Positions 23,079-34,201 of a stretch of DNA of 64,000 nt are shown here, piece by piece; positions within the stretch are counted from its first letter, which is position 1; each line of letters opens with the position of its first letter. Origin of the DNA: Platanthera guangdongensis. Its lineage: Eukaryota > Streptophyta > Magnoliopsida > Asparagales > Orchidaceae. A program made the position numbers and the translations under genes. Under the pieces are notes generated by a model. It made no database searches, was not told the origin of the DNA, and was given only the letters and a program-made list of their open reading frames with translations. Where the stretch lies: assembly GCA_039583875.1 (NCBI GenBank), contig CM077160.1, positions 115,897,314-115,961,313 of the forward strand, read 5' to 3'.

Positions 23079-24650
23079 TTATTTATTTAGTTCGGAAGGG
23101 TAAGGTAGGGATGGATTATTTTTAAAGGCGGGTGGTGGAATGAGTTCTTTTTCTAAAACAGGGGTGATAACTTCTTCAGCAGAGGGTGGAATTTTTAAAA
23201 CGGGAGCGGAGCTTTGATTTTTTAAAGCGGGAACGGAGCTTGCCTCGGTCTCTTCACTTACAATACCAGGAACTTGCTTCCCACTCCGAAGAGTTATAGA
23301 TTTCGCTTGCTCTCTCGGGTTGGGCTCGGTATTGGAAGGAAGAGACCCTACAGGTCGCTCAGAAATTATTTTAGCGAGTTGTCCTACTTGATTTTCTAAA
23401 TTTTTAACGCTTCCAGTTAAGGTTCTAATCATAACGTCATTAAGATTCATGTATTTTGAAAACATTTTCTCCAAACTTGGAGATTTTGGAAAACTTTGAG
23501 GAGGTGGTGGTGGTGCAGAAAAATCGATTTGTGGTGGAGGGCGCAGAACATTCGATGGATTACTCCACGAAAAATTAGGGTGATTTCTTAAAATAGGATT
23601 ATAACTATTCGGAAAATTTAAAACAGGAGGATGAAAATTTGCAGCAGAAAAATTATTAAAAGTAGTTCTAGGCATATTATTTACATAATCCAAATGTTTG
23701 GGGGAAGGAGTAGCAGATTCCCATACCTGAGGGGCGGAGGCAACAGTCATCTCCGTAATTTGTTTGCTTAATATTTCAACTTGCAACGCGAGCTGGGAGA
23801 CGTTGTCCACTTTAAAGATACCTGCAGGTTTGTTTGGGCGGGACCTAGGCACATTCCATTGGTAAGTGTTCATGGCCATGTCCTCAAAAAGCTCAAGAGC
23901 TGCTTCCGGGGTCTTATGGTTTAAAGTACCGCCAGAAGCTGCGTCTATCATTCGCTTCGTGCTTTGATTTAGCCCATTATAAAACATATGTACCTGCAAC
24001 CATACAGGCATAGCGTGATGTGGGCATCATCTTAATAATTTTTTAAACCTTTCCCAGGTTTCGTAAAGGGTTTCAGTGTCGATTTGTCCAAAAGCAGAAA
24101 TATCGTTCCTAAGTTTTGCAGTTTTAGCAGGCGGAAAGTACTTCGCCAAAATTTTTTCAGTTAATTGCGTCGAAGTTGTGATACTATTTTTAGGATGGGT
24201 GTTCAGCCACTGCTTAGCCTTAGTTCTAAGAGAGAAGGGAAATAATCTTAGCCTAATAGCATCATTTGTGACACCATTTATCTTGAAGGTGTCACAAATT
24301 TCAAGAAAGCTGGCTATATGTGCGTTCGGATCTTCATCTTGAAGTCCGTCAAATTGCACATACTGCTGCACCATTTGAATTATGGTAGGCTTCAGTTCAA
24401 AGTTATTATTTGCTATTACAGGGCGAACTATGCTAGATTCAGTACCCTCGAGATTCGGCCGTGCATAATAAGACATAGGCATTTGCACGGCTTCCTCCAC
24501 GTTGAGTTCTTCCATTCTTAAAGTGGAATATGACTCGGAATCCTCAACCGGCACTTGGATAGTAGGACTTTGAAATCGTGATCTTCTCCAAAGAGTACGC
24601 TCAATTTTGTGGTCCAGGTCCAAAATAACTGACGGACTCCCGCGGGTCAT
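23079..24650 (-). pseudogene. gag: Athila-like gag
   Basis: Start at the ATG on 24650 (MTRGSPSV), after a leader of about 340 bp from the primer site. The gag core (FLEICDTFKINGV, RLRLFPFSLRTKAKQWL, AKYFPPAKTAKLR) runs from about 24390 to 24040. A stop at 24024-24026 interrupts LLR-stop-CPHH; the change fits C-to-T at a CpG. The rest continues in frame to 23079 with the TPEAALELFEDMAMNTYQWNVPR signature, a proline/asparagine-rich tail and ITLRSGKQV. It lacks a clear CCHC knuckle, as usual for Athila gag. The fragment at 1-1497 is a diverged relative. Confidence 0.9.
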
Positions 24651-24990
24651 ACACTAGAAGAGGAGAAGAGGAAGAAAGAGAAATAAAATAAACTAGAAAA
24701 AGAGAGACACTAATTTTTTTTTTGAAATAGAAATTTTTTATGTTTTGACTCCCGAACTTCCCAAAGGCTACCCGGTGAAGGGTTTGCAAGGTACTAGACA
24801 AGATAGCGGCACTTAAAACCGCTTTGCCCTTTCCGAGATATTAAGGTGGCGTAGAAAAATTGTGAAGTGAGTTTCTATTAAGAGCGGTAAAATAAAAATT
24901 TTTTGATTTTAAAATTTTTTAGAAGGAGGTTTGAGAAAGAGAAATGATAAAACTAATAGATTCGTGTTTTCAATTTATCAACGAGTGTTG

Positions 24991-25009
24991 CTCCCCGGCA
25001 ACAGCGCCA
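24991..25009 (-). other. primer binding site, tRNA-Asp type (Athila-like element)
   Basis: Minus-strand TGGCGCTGTTGCCGGGGAG, one base from the widespread Athila primer site, six bases inside the 5' LTR at 25016. Confidence 0.88.
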
Positions 25010-25015
25010 ACAACT

Positions 25016-26755
25016 TGATGGCCCGGCCGACGCCCTAAGAAAAGAGAGAGCGGCCGAACTAGCAATTCAACTAGGTATGTATACCAATCGAACTGTAGAA
25101 GGGGACACAAGTGTCGTATTTAAATCCGGGAACGGTTGAGTAAGCTTACTCACACGAAGTCTATTACTTTATCGACGAAAAACCTAGGGTTTAAAAGAGA
25201 AGAATACTTGCAAAGAAAGAGAGCTACTTGCATAAAAAGATAAAAAGAGCTACTTGCAATAAAAGAGAGAGGACTAATTACAGAAAAAGTAAAGAGAGCA
25301 TAAAAGAGAGATTACACTAAAGATTAGAAACAATGAGAAGAGAATGCACTCGATCAAGAATCACCTCGACAAGAGTCGATTAGAAAAATACGATAAAGAA
25401 ACCTAAGCTAATTAGGGTAAAAATACTTGACCGTGGAGGTTCCCTAAACATGAACACGCTTCTCTCGAAGGCCATGCCCAACTGATTTTAGGAAGGTCTG
25501 ATCGACTCTCGTCTAAATCGAAGGCCTAAAACTCGCTTTACGCGCTGAACCCCACTATTGGATTTTCGTCCAATCCGGAAGATTTGGACGTCTGCCTCTA
25601 TCGAGGGGTGCGTACAACTCCCTTTACTCTTGAGTGCTCACTTCAAACCATCGGTCTCTCGGCTAGCCAGGAATGAAAGCAAAGGTGGAGAGTATATATC
25701 GATGATATACCTCCAACCCATGATAATTCAAGAGTAATTCAAGGCTAAACCCTAAGAAGAAAAGGTAAGATTCAAATCATCATAACCTAATCACTCGAAC
25801 CTCGGATCATCAAGATCGAGTACAAGGAGGATTGGTTAATCATGGTGAGGTGGAAGAGGGGGGATGAGTAGTAAAACATAAAGAGCACTAAGTAGAAAGG
25901 AGAAGAAAACAACACTTTTATTAAGATTAAGGAGAGCTACAACTTTGAAATGAAAAGTACAAGTACATGAAATTAAATCCTATTCTGGCCCTATATTAGC
26001 AACTAAAGCAAAGTAAAGTCCTATTCTAGCCCTACATTTAGCAACTAAAGCAAAGTAAAGGCTAATACAAAAGCTTGAATTAAACCAGCATTAGGAAAAT
26101 ACAAAATAAGAGAGAGAGAGGGAAGAAAACATGAAAAAGATGAGAAACCAAAGGGTCCTGCAACTCCCCATCTCAGCCCAAAACTTCTGAAATGAGAGAG
26201 GGGGGGGGGTTGATTTTATAGATTTTTTTCACTGGTCGATCACGACCCCTGTCACGCCCGGGTAGGGCGTGTCAGGGGGCGTGACATGTATGGGAGAACT
26301 CGGGATGTGAAATCTGACGGAAATGCTGATTTGATATGGTGGTCACGCCCATGGTCACGCCTGTGACTGTGGGAGTGACAGGACTGCTGATGTGTGGCGA
26401 CGGGATTTGCATTCAATGCAGCTGCAGACTTCGGGCAAAGGGCGACACGCCCCGTGTCACGCCCTGGGAGGGCGTGTCAGGTGGGCGTGATAGGGGAACT
26501 TTTCTGGATTTTGACTCGGTTAGCAACATTGCTCGGGACTGGCTGACACGCCCTGTGTCACGCCCAGGGAGGGCGTGACAGGGTGGCGTGATAGGCCAAA
26601 ATTTGCCAATTTTCTGAAACCTGCAAAAATACAATAAAACGTTAGTGGAAATAATATTTACATAATAAAGATAAGAAATAAGCAAATAAAACATTATTTG
26701 TACATTATAAAGTAGAAAATACGATAATAGATTAGGGATACAAAATGTATTATCA
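25016..26755 (-). repeat. 5' LTR of the Athila-like element
   Basis: 1740 bp, direct copy of 15509-17261 with scattered differences. The G run that is 23 long in the partner is 9 long here (about 26202-26210). It carries the inverted TGTCACGCCC cluster at 26228-26600. Confidence 0.93.
26228..26600. repeat. TGTCACGCCC inverted-motif cluster (LTR copy 2)
   Basis: Same alternating GTCACGCCC / GGGCGTGAC words as 16741-17100, with small substitutions. The best hairpin is TGTCACGCCCAGGGAGGGCG followed by TGACA at about 26557-26581. Confidence 0.8.
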
Positions 26756-27065
26756 AAGCTTTGGAAAACAACGGCTCTAAGAGCCGTTGTTAACAATGGC
26801 TCTTAGATCCCTTGATTATTAAAGGGGCCTAGAAACCATGCTTTGCCCGGCCCGGCCCCGGTCTTAGCCCGGGCCTAGGAAACTAGGCTTTTCCCGGCCC
26901 GGCCCAGGTCGGGTACGGGGCCGGGCAAATGCTCATATATGGGGCCTTATTTAGCCCCATGGCCCGGCCTGGGCCCGTGGAGGGCTTAGCCCGGGCCTGG
27001 GCCTAGCCAGGATTTTTTTGAGCCGGCCCGGCCCGGCCCCCCGGGCCCGGTTTTTATGCACAACC
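26756..27065. mobile_element. GGCCCGGG-rich hAT-like element, right part
   Basis: Continuation of 15164-15508 after the Athila-like insertion. It opens with two overlapping palindromes (26767-26791, arms AACAACGGCTCT; 26777-26806, arms about CTAAGAGCCGTTGTT with one mismatch). GC blocks follow, ending in CCGGGCCCGGTTTTTATG, the inverse of the left end. The flank then resumes repeat copy A. Confidence 0.5.
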
Positions 27066-28664
27066 CTACAGACAACTCCAAGGTGAAGTGTTACGAAATT
27101 TATGTGAACTTACTTAGTGACTCTAGTACATCGTTGAGCACGTAAGTAGTCCTATAGGATACCTAAAAACTATTCCAATGTCTTACACACTTCCCTGTAC
27201 TAGAGTTATCTCACAGGGTGTTTGGGCATTGAAGAATCATTACTAGTGGCAGTGGTGGTCTGGTGTTGTTTAAAAGATATGATTATATCATAGTGTGTTA
27301 TGGTAAGGATTTTGTTGGAACTATTTGGGTTCCAGTGAGCACTAATCTATACTTGTTGGAATCATTAAGGGCTGGGTTGATAGTCCTTGGGTAATGGAGG
27401 CACGTTGCTACACATGGGATCATAAGTGTTGGTATATATTGTGCATATTGATCCTGGTTGGCAGATTACTTGTAACGAGTCTATGAGCTTACCATTTGTC
27501 ACACGGATAGAAGATGACAGATGGACTCTAGGACGGTGGGTTTATGGTCTAGCGAGGCAGCTCAGCTGGTGTCTTTGTGTCGTTTTCCCGATGATCATTT
27601 CCTTTTGCTATTACAACTTTGCTGGGTTTAGTGAGAAGGAGTACGCAATTTCTCCGCTAGTTTTAGCGTTAAGGCATACATACGACCTAGGTCTGGTAGT
27701 GTCCATACCCACCCAGTAGAGGAGAACCCCGTTCCACTACCACCATTTGGGCACGACGAGAGGTGCCTGAGAGGTTAGCTACCCTCGAAAAACAGTAACT
27801 AAAGGTCTATGTCGACATAGAGTTGGTTAGTGGTTGTATGTGTAAATCATGGGCTAGTCATCATACATTGCATTGCATTGCATTACATTAGATTACATTA
27901 CATTGCATTGCACCTCATAAAGACTTCCATCATATAAATTTGTTTGATCATTTTTCAATGATGGGTTACTTAAATGTTATTGTAGACATTAACTTATAAA
28001 TTTGTATGAGCATTTTTATAAGTTAAGTTAAATTCAGTTCTATATAACCCACTCTCTTATACATGCTATTATAGTACACACTCTTTCATACCTGCAGTTA
28101 TATATGCTCTTTTATTATTACTGCAATGCATAGACACTTTTTATAACCATGCTAGTGTTATATTCACTGCTAAGGTAAACCTAGAATCTGATATGTCACA
28201 TGCTTATATTACTGATTATATTGTAGCTTCCTTATTCCCTCCTTTCGCCCGGTTCCTAAGAGTCATCGGGGGGGGGGGGGGGGGGGAGGGAGGGGGGGGG
28301 GGTGGGGGTGGGTGAGGGTGGAAAACAACTTAGTCTTTATGACTAACGATTGTCGTACCGTACTTTTTGGGAGCACTCCGAGAAGCAAGAACAGTGACCT
28401 GTCCAGGAGTACATTCGGTGTAAAGAGACAGAGCCTGACATGATGACGCACCATGTACTGATGCCTCCTCCGATGGATGATATGAGACACTGAGAATTGA
28501 GCGTTTTGTACCACATGAAATGTATTATTGAAACACATTTAAGCGCTTTATTGTTTTTATTACGATTCCATTTATAGAATACTCTTTTGTGGACTAGTAT
28601 ATTTTTGTGGATGTGGACTTAATGCTAAAATAATAAATGATTGGCCTACAATATGAGAATAGTC
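27066..28664 (+). repeat. long repeat copy A, right part
   Basis: Collinear with 36155-37718 from ACAACTCCAAG to GAGAATAGTC. It includes a GCATT microsatellite (27866-27912) and a G-rich run (28267-28320) absent from copy B. An ORF of 97 codons at 27426-27719 is not kept open in copy B, so it is not a gene. Confidence 0.75.
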
Positions 28665-28800
28665 GACAAGATAGATGTCTTGTGGTAGAGGCTAGCCCAA
28701 GTGTTGGCTCTATCGCAAGCCAACTATTCTAGACATAAGAACCAAAAATATGCATCGTTGGATAGTGCATTGAGTAGTCATTATTTTGAATTTCTGGGTG
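28665..28800. other. short spacer, nothing recognised
   Basis: Unique AT-rich sequence between the end of repeat copy A and the TGTAAGACCC boundary; no feature seen. Confidence 0.45.
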
Positions 28801-30062
28801 TAAGACCCTCCCCCTTTTCAGGGAATTACATGAGTCTTATGCCCAGAACTGCCGCCTTACGGTGATACCAACTCACGATTCAGTCACCACCACAAGACGC
28901 CGATCTATCCGGCTAGTACGATCATTCAACCCTTAGTATAATTTGAGAAAAGAAATAAAGGAACACCCTCAAGTCCACATATCACAGCAAATCATCATCA
29001 TATAAAAGTAAACATAGTCCACAATAAGTAGAAAAGAGAGTAAGGGCGTATGCCCAGTATATGCCAAATGAAAGTACAATCCCTCCATCACAACATCTCT
29101 ACACAGAAGCTAAAACAAAACACTCATCATCATCACCTGACGCTGAGCAATAGTAGTAATGTGTGGTATCTGCTCCTCAGGTCCTGCCACCGCGTCTTGC
29201 TGGTCATGAGGGAGCTCTAAATCCTCGAGTTCTTACGGTCACAACCGACAGTTTGTCATAAATACTAAGCCATTTTGTCCTCGCCTCACCCCCGCGACTC
29301 TTAGACACCATGTGATAGGATGAAAGTGGAGGACAACAAGGACAATATTAACAATATGCAGGTGACAAGGGAACTTTATAGGTGACAACATTGTTCATGA
29401 ATTTATGCTAGTAAAATAAGTATGTTAACAAGTTGTAATGAATAGTAAAATGATGGAAGCCGTAAACAACAGAAGCAGTAACGTAAGTGTGGCTCAGATA
29501 AAGTAAACAACTAGTACTATACTAACATCACAAGAGTACCTTAACTTATATGAGTACCCATACAAATATATAAGTTAAGATTTCCAGAATTGTAACTTAT
29601 CATATAAAAGTGCCCATACTAATTTATATGATAACGGTCTGCAGAATGAATGACCTACAGTAAGTATGTATGTTATACATGCTATGATTCAGACAAGTGC
29701 AACTCACCCACATGACTCTGTATGCACAACCTTTAGTTCCCCAATTTTGGAGTTAGCTAAACTCTCTGGTACCACCATTGTGACTATGACAACACTGGAG
29801 ACACATCCACTTCCCCGGCGGGTATACACATTACCCGACCTAGACCCTTCGTATGTCTCTGTACACATCCTAGGTACACTCTATAGTCCTTGCGTACTAA
29901 TTGCTGGACATCCCACTAGTCTTAATGGTCGAGTGTGCGTTTTTGGGGATCTTCCAGCAGTCTGCGGTATAAAAAACCTACTGACCCCTCAAACCCTCAC
30001 ACCTGGCCAAAGTCAACGTACAACCATCAATGTGACGACTGACCCAGTATCGAAGAACTGCC
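28801..30062 (+). repeat. LTR-like fragment, probably Ty3/gypsy
   Basis: Begins TGTAAGACCCTCCCCC; TGTAA(C/G)ACCC is a common start of plant chromovirus (Tekay/Del) LTRs. Words at 29540-29630 (TTAACTTATAT, CATACAAATATATAAGTTAAG) are close to the reverse complement of 27985-28025, so it appears to be a diverged, inverted relative of the long repeat. It stops abruptly where copia-2 RNase H begins. No coding domain. Confidence 0.4.
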
Positions 30063-30135
30063 ACTAATTTGTTTCTATATGCATGCAAGTTTTCTCAACC
30101 AACTCTTTATCGGAGTTGACGAACGGAGTACAAAT

Positions 30136-31432
30136 TTATGCCTTCAGAATCTCTTCCCGAATAAAATGGCAGTCAACTTCGATGTGCTTAGTTCTCTCAT
30201 GCAAGACCGGATTTTTAGAGATATATATGGCGGCCTTGTTGTCACAAAACATAGGTAGAGGATAGTTGTAGACCTCTCCTAAGTCAAGCATGAGAGCCCG
30301 TAACCACTTCAACTCACACGTGGTTGATGCCATACTTCTATATTCTACTTCTGCACTGGACCTGGAGACGACCGACTGTTTCTTACTTTTCCAGCTTACA
30401 AGATTCCCCCCCCCCAAAAAAAAAGGTGCAAAAACCTGACGTTGACTTGCGGTCTCCTTTGTCATCGGCATAACTTGAATCGAAGTAAGCTTCAACCCTC
30501 AAATGTCCATTCTTCTGAAAAAGAAGTCCTTTCCCAGGGGCAGATTTGATATACTCTAATATCCTCAGTGCAGATTGTAGATGATACTCCCGAGGAGCTT
30601 GCATAAACTGGCTAACCTTGCCTACAACATAGGAAATGTCGGGTCTGGTCACCGTAAGATATACAAGTTTAGCAACTAGACGTATGTACCTCGTAACATC
30701 AGAAAGAAGAGGAGAGTCATCCGTCCATGTTTTATCTTCTCCAGTCGTCATGGGACATCTAGTAGGTTTAGCCCCAGTCAACCCTGCCTCTTTTAACAAG
30801 TCAAGAGCGTACTTTCGTTGGGAGAGGACAAGAGAATCGGGCTTCCAAGAAATTTCTATCCCCAAGAAGTATTTTGGAGAGCCCATATCCTTTGTAATCA
30901 GGTGTTACCGAAGATGTTTCTTTATCAAGATTATCCTAGCTTGATCATCACCAGTGAGAAGAATATCATCCACATAAACCGCAAGCACCATTAAACCCAG
31001 AGAGGTCTTACGAGTAAATAAGGAGTGATCAGCAGAACTTCTCTTAAAGCCTACGACCACCACAATCCCGCTAAACTTGTCAAACCAAGCGCGAGAACTT
31101 TGTTTTAGACCATAGATATCCTTCTTAAGCCGGCAAACCTGTGTCTCCCCCTGAGCAACATACCCGGGAGGTTGCTCCATATAAACATCCTCCTGAAGAT
31201 CCCCATAAAGAAAGGCATTCTTGACATTCAACTGCGAAATGGGCAAATTTCTGTTGACAACCACAGATAGAAGGACCCGAATAGTGCTGAGACGAGCAGC
31301 ATGAGATAAGGTGTCAAAATAGTCAACTCCATAAGTCTGGGTAAAGCCCTTGGCAACAAGCCGAGCATTGTAACGATCCACACCGCCATTGGGGAGGAAT
31401 TTCACCACAAAGACCCAACGACAGCGAACCAC
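30136..31432 (-). pseudogene. rt-rh: copia-2 reverse transcriptase and RNase H
   Basis: From 31432 leftward: VAKGFTQTYGVDYFDT, LNVKNAFLYGDLQEDVYMEQPPG, KDIYGLKQSSRAW, and an intact YVDD box (30976-30965). KYFLGIEIS and RPDISYVVGKVSQFM follow, then RNase H (SYADDKGDRKSTSGFCTF, SRSSAEVEYRSMASTTCELKWL, HIEVDCHFIREE). Only one stop (about 30902) and one frameshift break it. The frameshift falls in a C10-A9 homopolymer at about 30406-30424, a likely slippage or sequencing site. Enzyme residues look intact, so this was active recently relative to neighbours. Confidence 0.9.
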
Positions 31433-31471
31433 ATATGTGCCACAAGAAGGAGGAACCAGGGTCCATGTACC

Positions 31472-33319
31472 TCATTCAGCTAGAGTAGCAATTTCCTCAT
31501 CCATAACATCTTTCCAATGAGGAATAGTAAGGGCCTCCTGATAGGAATGGGGGGTGGCACTGACCGAGATAACCAGTACAAAAGCTCGGCGAGAGGGGGT
31601 AAAACGAGCATAAGAAACAACTACAGCAAGCGGGTGTTGGGTACATGACCGAACGCCTTTGCGAGGAGCAATGGGGAGATCTAGGTCAGCTGGTTCCTCA
31701 GCATCCGGAGCATCTACGGTGGAGAAAGCTGGCCTGGGAGTAGAGAGAGATGGATGCAGAGAGAGTGGAGAGGGTGGAGATGGTGGAGGCATTGGTGAAG
31801 ATGGTGTAGGTGGTGGAACATCAGTAGGAGCAGAGGGAATGGATGGGTTGGTAGGGGAAGAAGGATCTGCATAAGGAGAGGAGGAAGCAGGTGAGAAGTA
31901 AGAGGCATTTTCAAAGAAGGTGACATCCACAGAGACAAACTGCTTGTGGGTAACGGGGTCAAAGCAACAATAACCTTTCTGAGTGGTCGAGTACCCCAGA
32001 AAGACACATTTAGTGGCCCGTGGTGAGAGTTTGTTGTGGGTGGCGGAGGGATCATGCAAAAAGGCTGTGCATACAAATATATAAAGAGGGAGATGAAAGG
32101 GTTCCTTTCCCGGATAGAGAATAGAGAAAGGGGTTTGACCATGGAGAATGGTAGAGGGAATACGATTGATTAGATAGCAAGCGAGGAGAAAAGCATATCC
32201 CCAGTAGGAACGAGGGACATGCATGTGGGTGAGCATAGTGCGGGCGACATCAAGGAGGTGACAGTTTTTGTGTTCTGCCATGCCATTTTGTTAGGAGGTA
32301 TACACGCAACTTATTTGATGAACAATCCCATGTTGCGTACAAAAAGAGGAGAAAGCTTGACTAAGATACTCTTTGGCATTATCGGAGAGTAAAGTTTTAT
32401 TGGAAACATCAAATTGAGTTTTAATGGAATGATAAAAAGATGTTCATACATCAAAAAGTTCAGAGCGGTCTCGTAAGAGATACACCAAAGTACACCGAGA
32501 AAAGTCATCAATGAAAGTAACAAAATAAGAGCTACCACGACCAACGGTAAGGGTAGGAGCAGGACCCCAGATGTCGGAGTGAACAAGATCAAACGGATGG
32601 GTAGATCCACGAGCTTGCTTTGGTGGGAAGGAGGAGCGATGATGCTTGCCAAGTTGACATGCGTCACAGTTAAGAGGAGTATGATGGGGCAGAAGCTGGC
32701 GAAGAAGCCGGGGAGGAGCATGACCAAGGCGAAGATGCCATTGGAGAAGATCTGTAGAGGAGGAGTAGAAGGCGGATAGAGGAGAAGCGTTGTCGAGGAA
32801 GTAAAGGCCGCCGCTCTCAGTCCCAGTAGCAATCATCCTTTGGGAGTCCGGATCCTGAAAAGAACAAGAGGTAGGAGTGAATGTGACGGAACACCGTAAT
32901 TGCTTGCATAAAGAAGTAACCGATAATAAATTGCACGGAAACTTGGGCATATAGAGGGTATCCGCCAGACAGAGAGAGGGAGTGACTTGAACCATGCCCG
33001 TCCCATTGACTGGGGAGGGAGAGCCATCAACAACAATAACCGGGGGCAACCGATCATGTGTTTCTAGAAGAGAGAAACACTGAGGATTGCCTGTCTTATG
33101 ATCTGTAGCACCAGAGTCGATGAGCCATCTGTCGCGAGTAGCAATATGGACACTACCAGAAGAGGTGACCACCGAGGCAGATAGCGTGGATGCGGTGGAA
33201 GCCATGGAGAATAGGAAGCCGTAACAAGTCGCTGCGAGGCCGAAGAGAGAAGGGCACAGAAAAGAGGTCGCACGGCTAAGCAAGAAGAGAAGAGAGTCAC
33301 CAAGCCGGGCGAACAACAA
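31472..33319 (-). pseudogene. pro-int: copia-2 protease and integrase
   Basis: Protease motif WLIDSGATDHKTG lies at about 33125. The pre-integrase follows (LLQWHLRLGHAPPRLL; zinc motif CDACQLGKHHR, about 32665), then integrase core HSDIWGPAPT and FIDDFSRCTLVYLL to 32444. A frameshifted stretch at 32440-32290 is followed by AEHKNCHLLDVARTML, WGYAFLLACYLINRIP and the C-terminal region with CVFLGYSTTQKGYCCFDP, then a Ser/Pro-rich linker (about 31900-31700). The first ATG in frame with protease is uncertain because the upstream gag is absent. Confidence 0.88.
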
Positions 33320-33861
33320 GAAGGTCGGGCGGCTAGGAAGGTTGCAACGGACAGAGAACAGAGTCTGCAGCGGTCACGGTGACAACACACTAACGGCGAG
33401 GAAGGCCACGACTAAGAAGCAGAGCAAAGCAGCAGGGAAGAAGTTGCACGGCTTGCGAGAAAGGCGTGCGAACAGAGGAGAAGATCAAGTTGCACGGCTA
33501 AAGATTAGGCTGCGGCGACTAGCAAGCAGGAGAGGCTAGAAATAGGCCGCAATGACAGAGAGAGAGAGCGACAAGAAGGAGCATAGAGGTCGCCCAAACC
33601 AGGGAAGAGGAAACCGCGCGAACAGGGCGCGGTAAGAGAAGACGGAAAACACGCGAGAACAGGTCGTGAGAATAGGAAGAAGCCGCAAGTACAGGTCACG
33701 TGGACAAGAATGAGAACTCAGAAAGATGAAACCGTGCGAACAGGGTGCGATAAGAGAAGAAGGAGCTCGCGAGAACAGGTCGCAAGAAGAGGAAGAAGCC
33801 AAGATAACATGTCGCGCAGACAAGATCCAGCCCTCAAAAAATCAGGAGGAAAGGATCGAGG
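33320..33861 (-). repeat. degenerate minisatellite in the place of copia-2 gag
   Basis: On the plus strand, units near GCGAACAGG(G/T)(C/T)GCG...AGAAGAGGAAGAAGCC repeat. Two clear copies begin at 33611 and 33729 (period about 118 bp), with older copies back to about 33230. No gag motif (UBN2, CCHC) in any minus frame. ORFs seen here on both strands are by-products of the repeat. Confidence 0.7.
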
Positions 33862-33873
33862 GCTTTGATACCA
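33862..33873 (-). other. primer binding site, initiator tRNA-Met (copia-2)
   Basis: Minus-strand TGGTATCAAAGC directly abuts the LTR at 33874. Confidence 0.88.
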
Positions 33874-34201
33874 TGTTAGAACATAAACAAAGAGTCCAGA
33901 AATTTGAATAATTGAAATCTTTATTATCCAAAAAAGGTATGTATTACATGGTATTGCCTCCCTTTTATAGAATGGAGGAGATGAGAGATATTACAATTTA
34001 ACAATGTGGGAATAAAAAATTATATGTACAAACGGTTTAATCTAACTACAATTCGACAAGCCACGCAGTTTGGTGCATGGACAAACTGCCCGACAACTAT
34101 CAGAGGAAGACACCAAGCCGCCACACCCAAGCTGCCAGACCGTCCGGACAACAATCCGCCAGACCCAAACCGCCAGACCGCCCGGTCTCTATTCTGCAAC
34201 A
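33874..34201 (-). repeat. copia-2 5' LTR
   Basis: 328 bp, TGTTAGAACATA...TCTGCAACA on the plus strand, TG...CA ends, with the primer site beside it. Internal words CCGCCAGACC / CGTCCGGAC recur near 34140-34190. No partner LTR in the window. Confidence 0.8.

Larger units (their letters stand above)
15509..26755 (-). mobile_element. complete Athila-like Ty3/gypsy retrotransposon
   Basis: LTRs of about 1.75 kb (15509-17261 and 25016-26755) with TGATGGCC...TATTATCA ends flank a 7.75-kb internal region read leftward: primer site, gag, protease, reverse transcriptase, RNase H, integrase, then a long non-coding 3' spacer. The primer site matches tRNA-Asp, typical of Athila. Flanking 5-mers CAGCT (15504-15508) and AAGCT (26756-26760) agree at four of five. 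Almost all coding pieces share one frame, so the ancestor had a single gag-pol ORF; stops and frameshifts now break it. The LTRs remain very similar, so insertion is younger than most neighbours. Confidence 0.94.
30063..34201 (-). mobile_element. copia-2: Ty1/copia element with pol but no gag, 3' LTR missing
   Basis: One LTR (33874-34201), an adjacent tRNA-Met primer site, a non-coding repeat-rich stretch of about 0.7 kb where gag should be, then protease, integrase, reverse transcriptase and RNase H read leftward to about 30063. No copy of the LTR is found at the left end, so the element is 3'-truncated and joined to gypsy-like sequence. Pol is better preserved than in other elements here (mostly one frame, intact YVDD box). 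Confidence 0.85.

Noticed and set aside
27426..27719. 97-codon ORF in repeat copy A
   Set aside because: The collinear stretch of copy B does not keep the frame open and no domain is recognised.
29666..30067. 133-codon ORF
   Set aside because: Lies in LTR-like sequence, low similarity to any family I know, no start context or partner; likely chance.
33342..33911. Several 60-95 codon ORFs on both strands beside copia-2 protease, as a possible gag
   Set aside because: No UBN2 or zinc-knuckle motif; composition follows the minisatellite.
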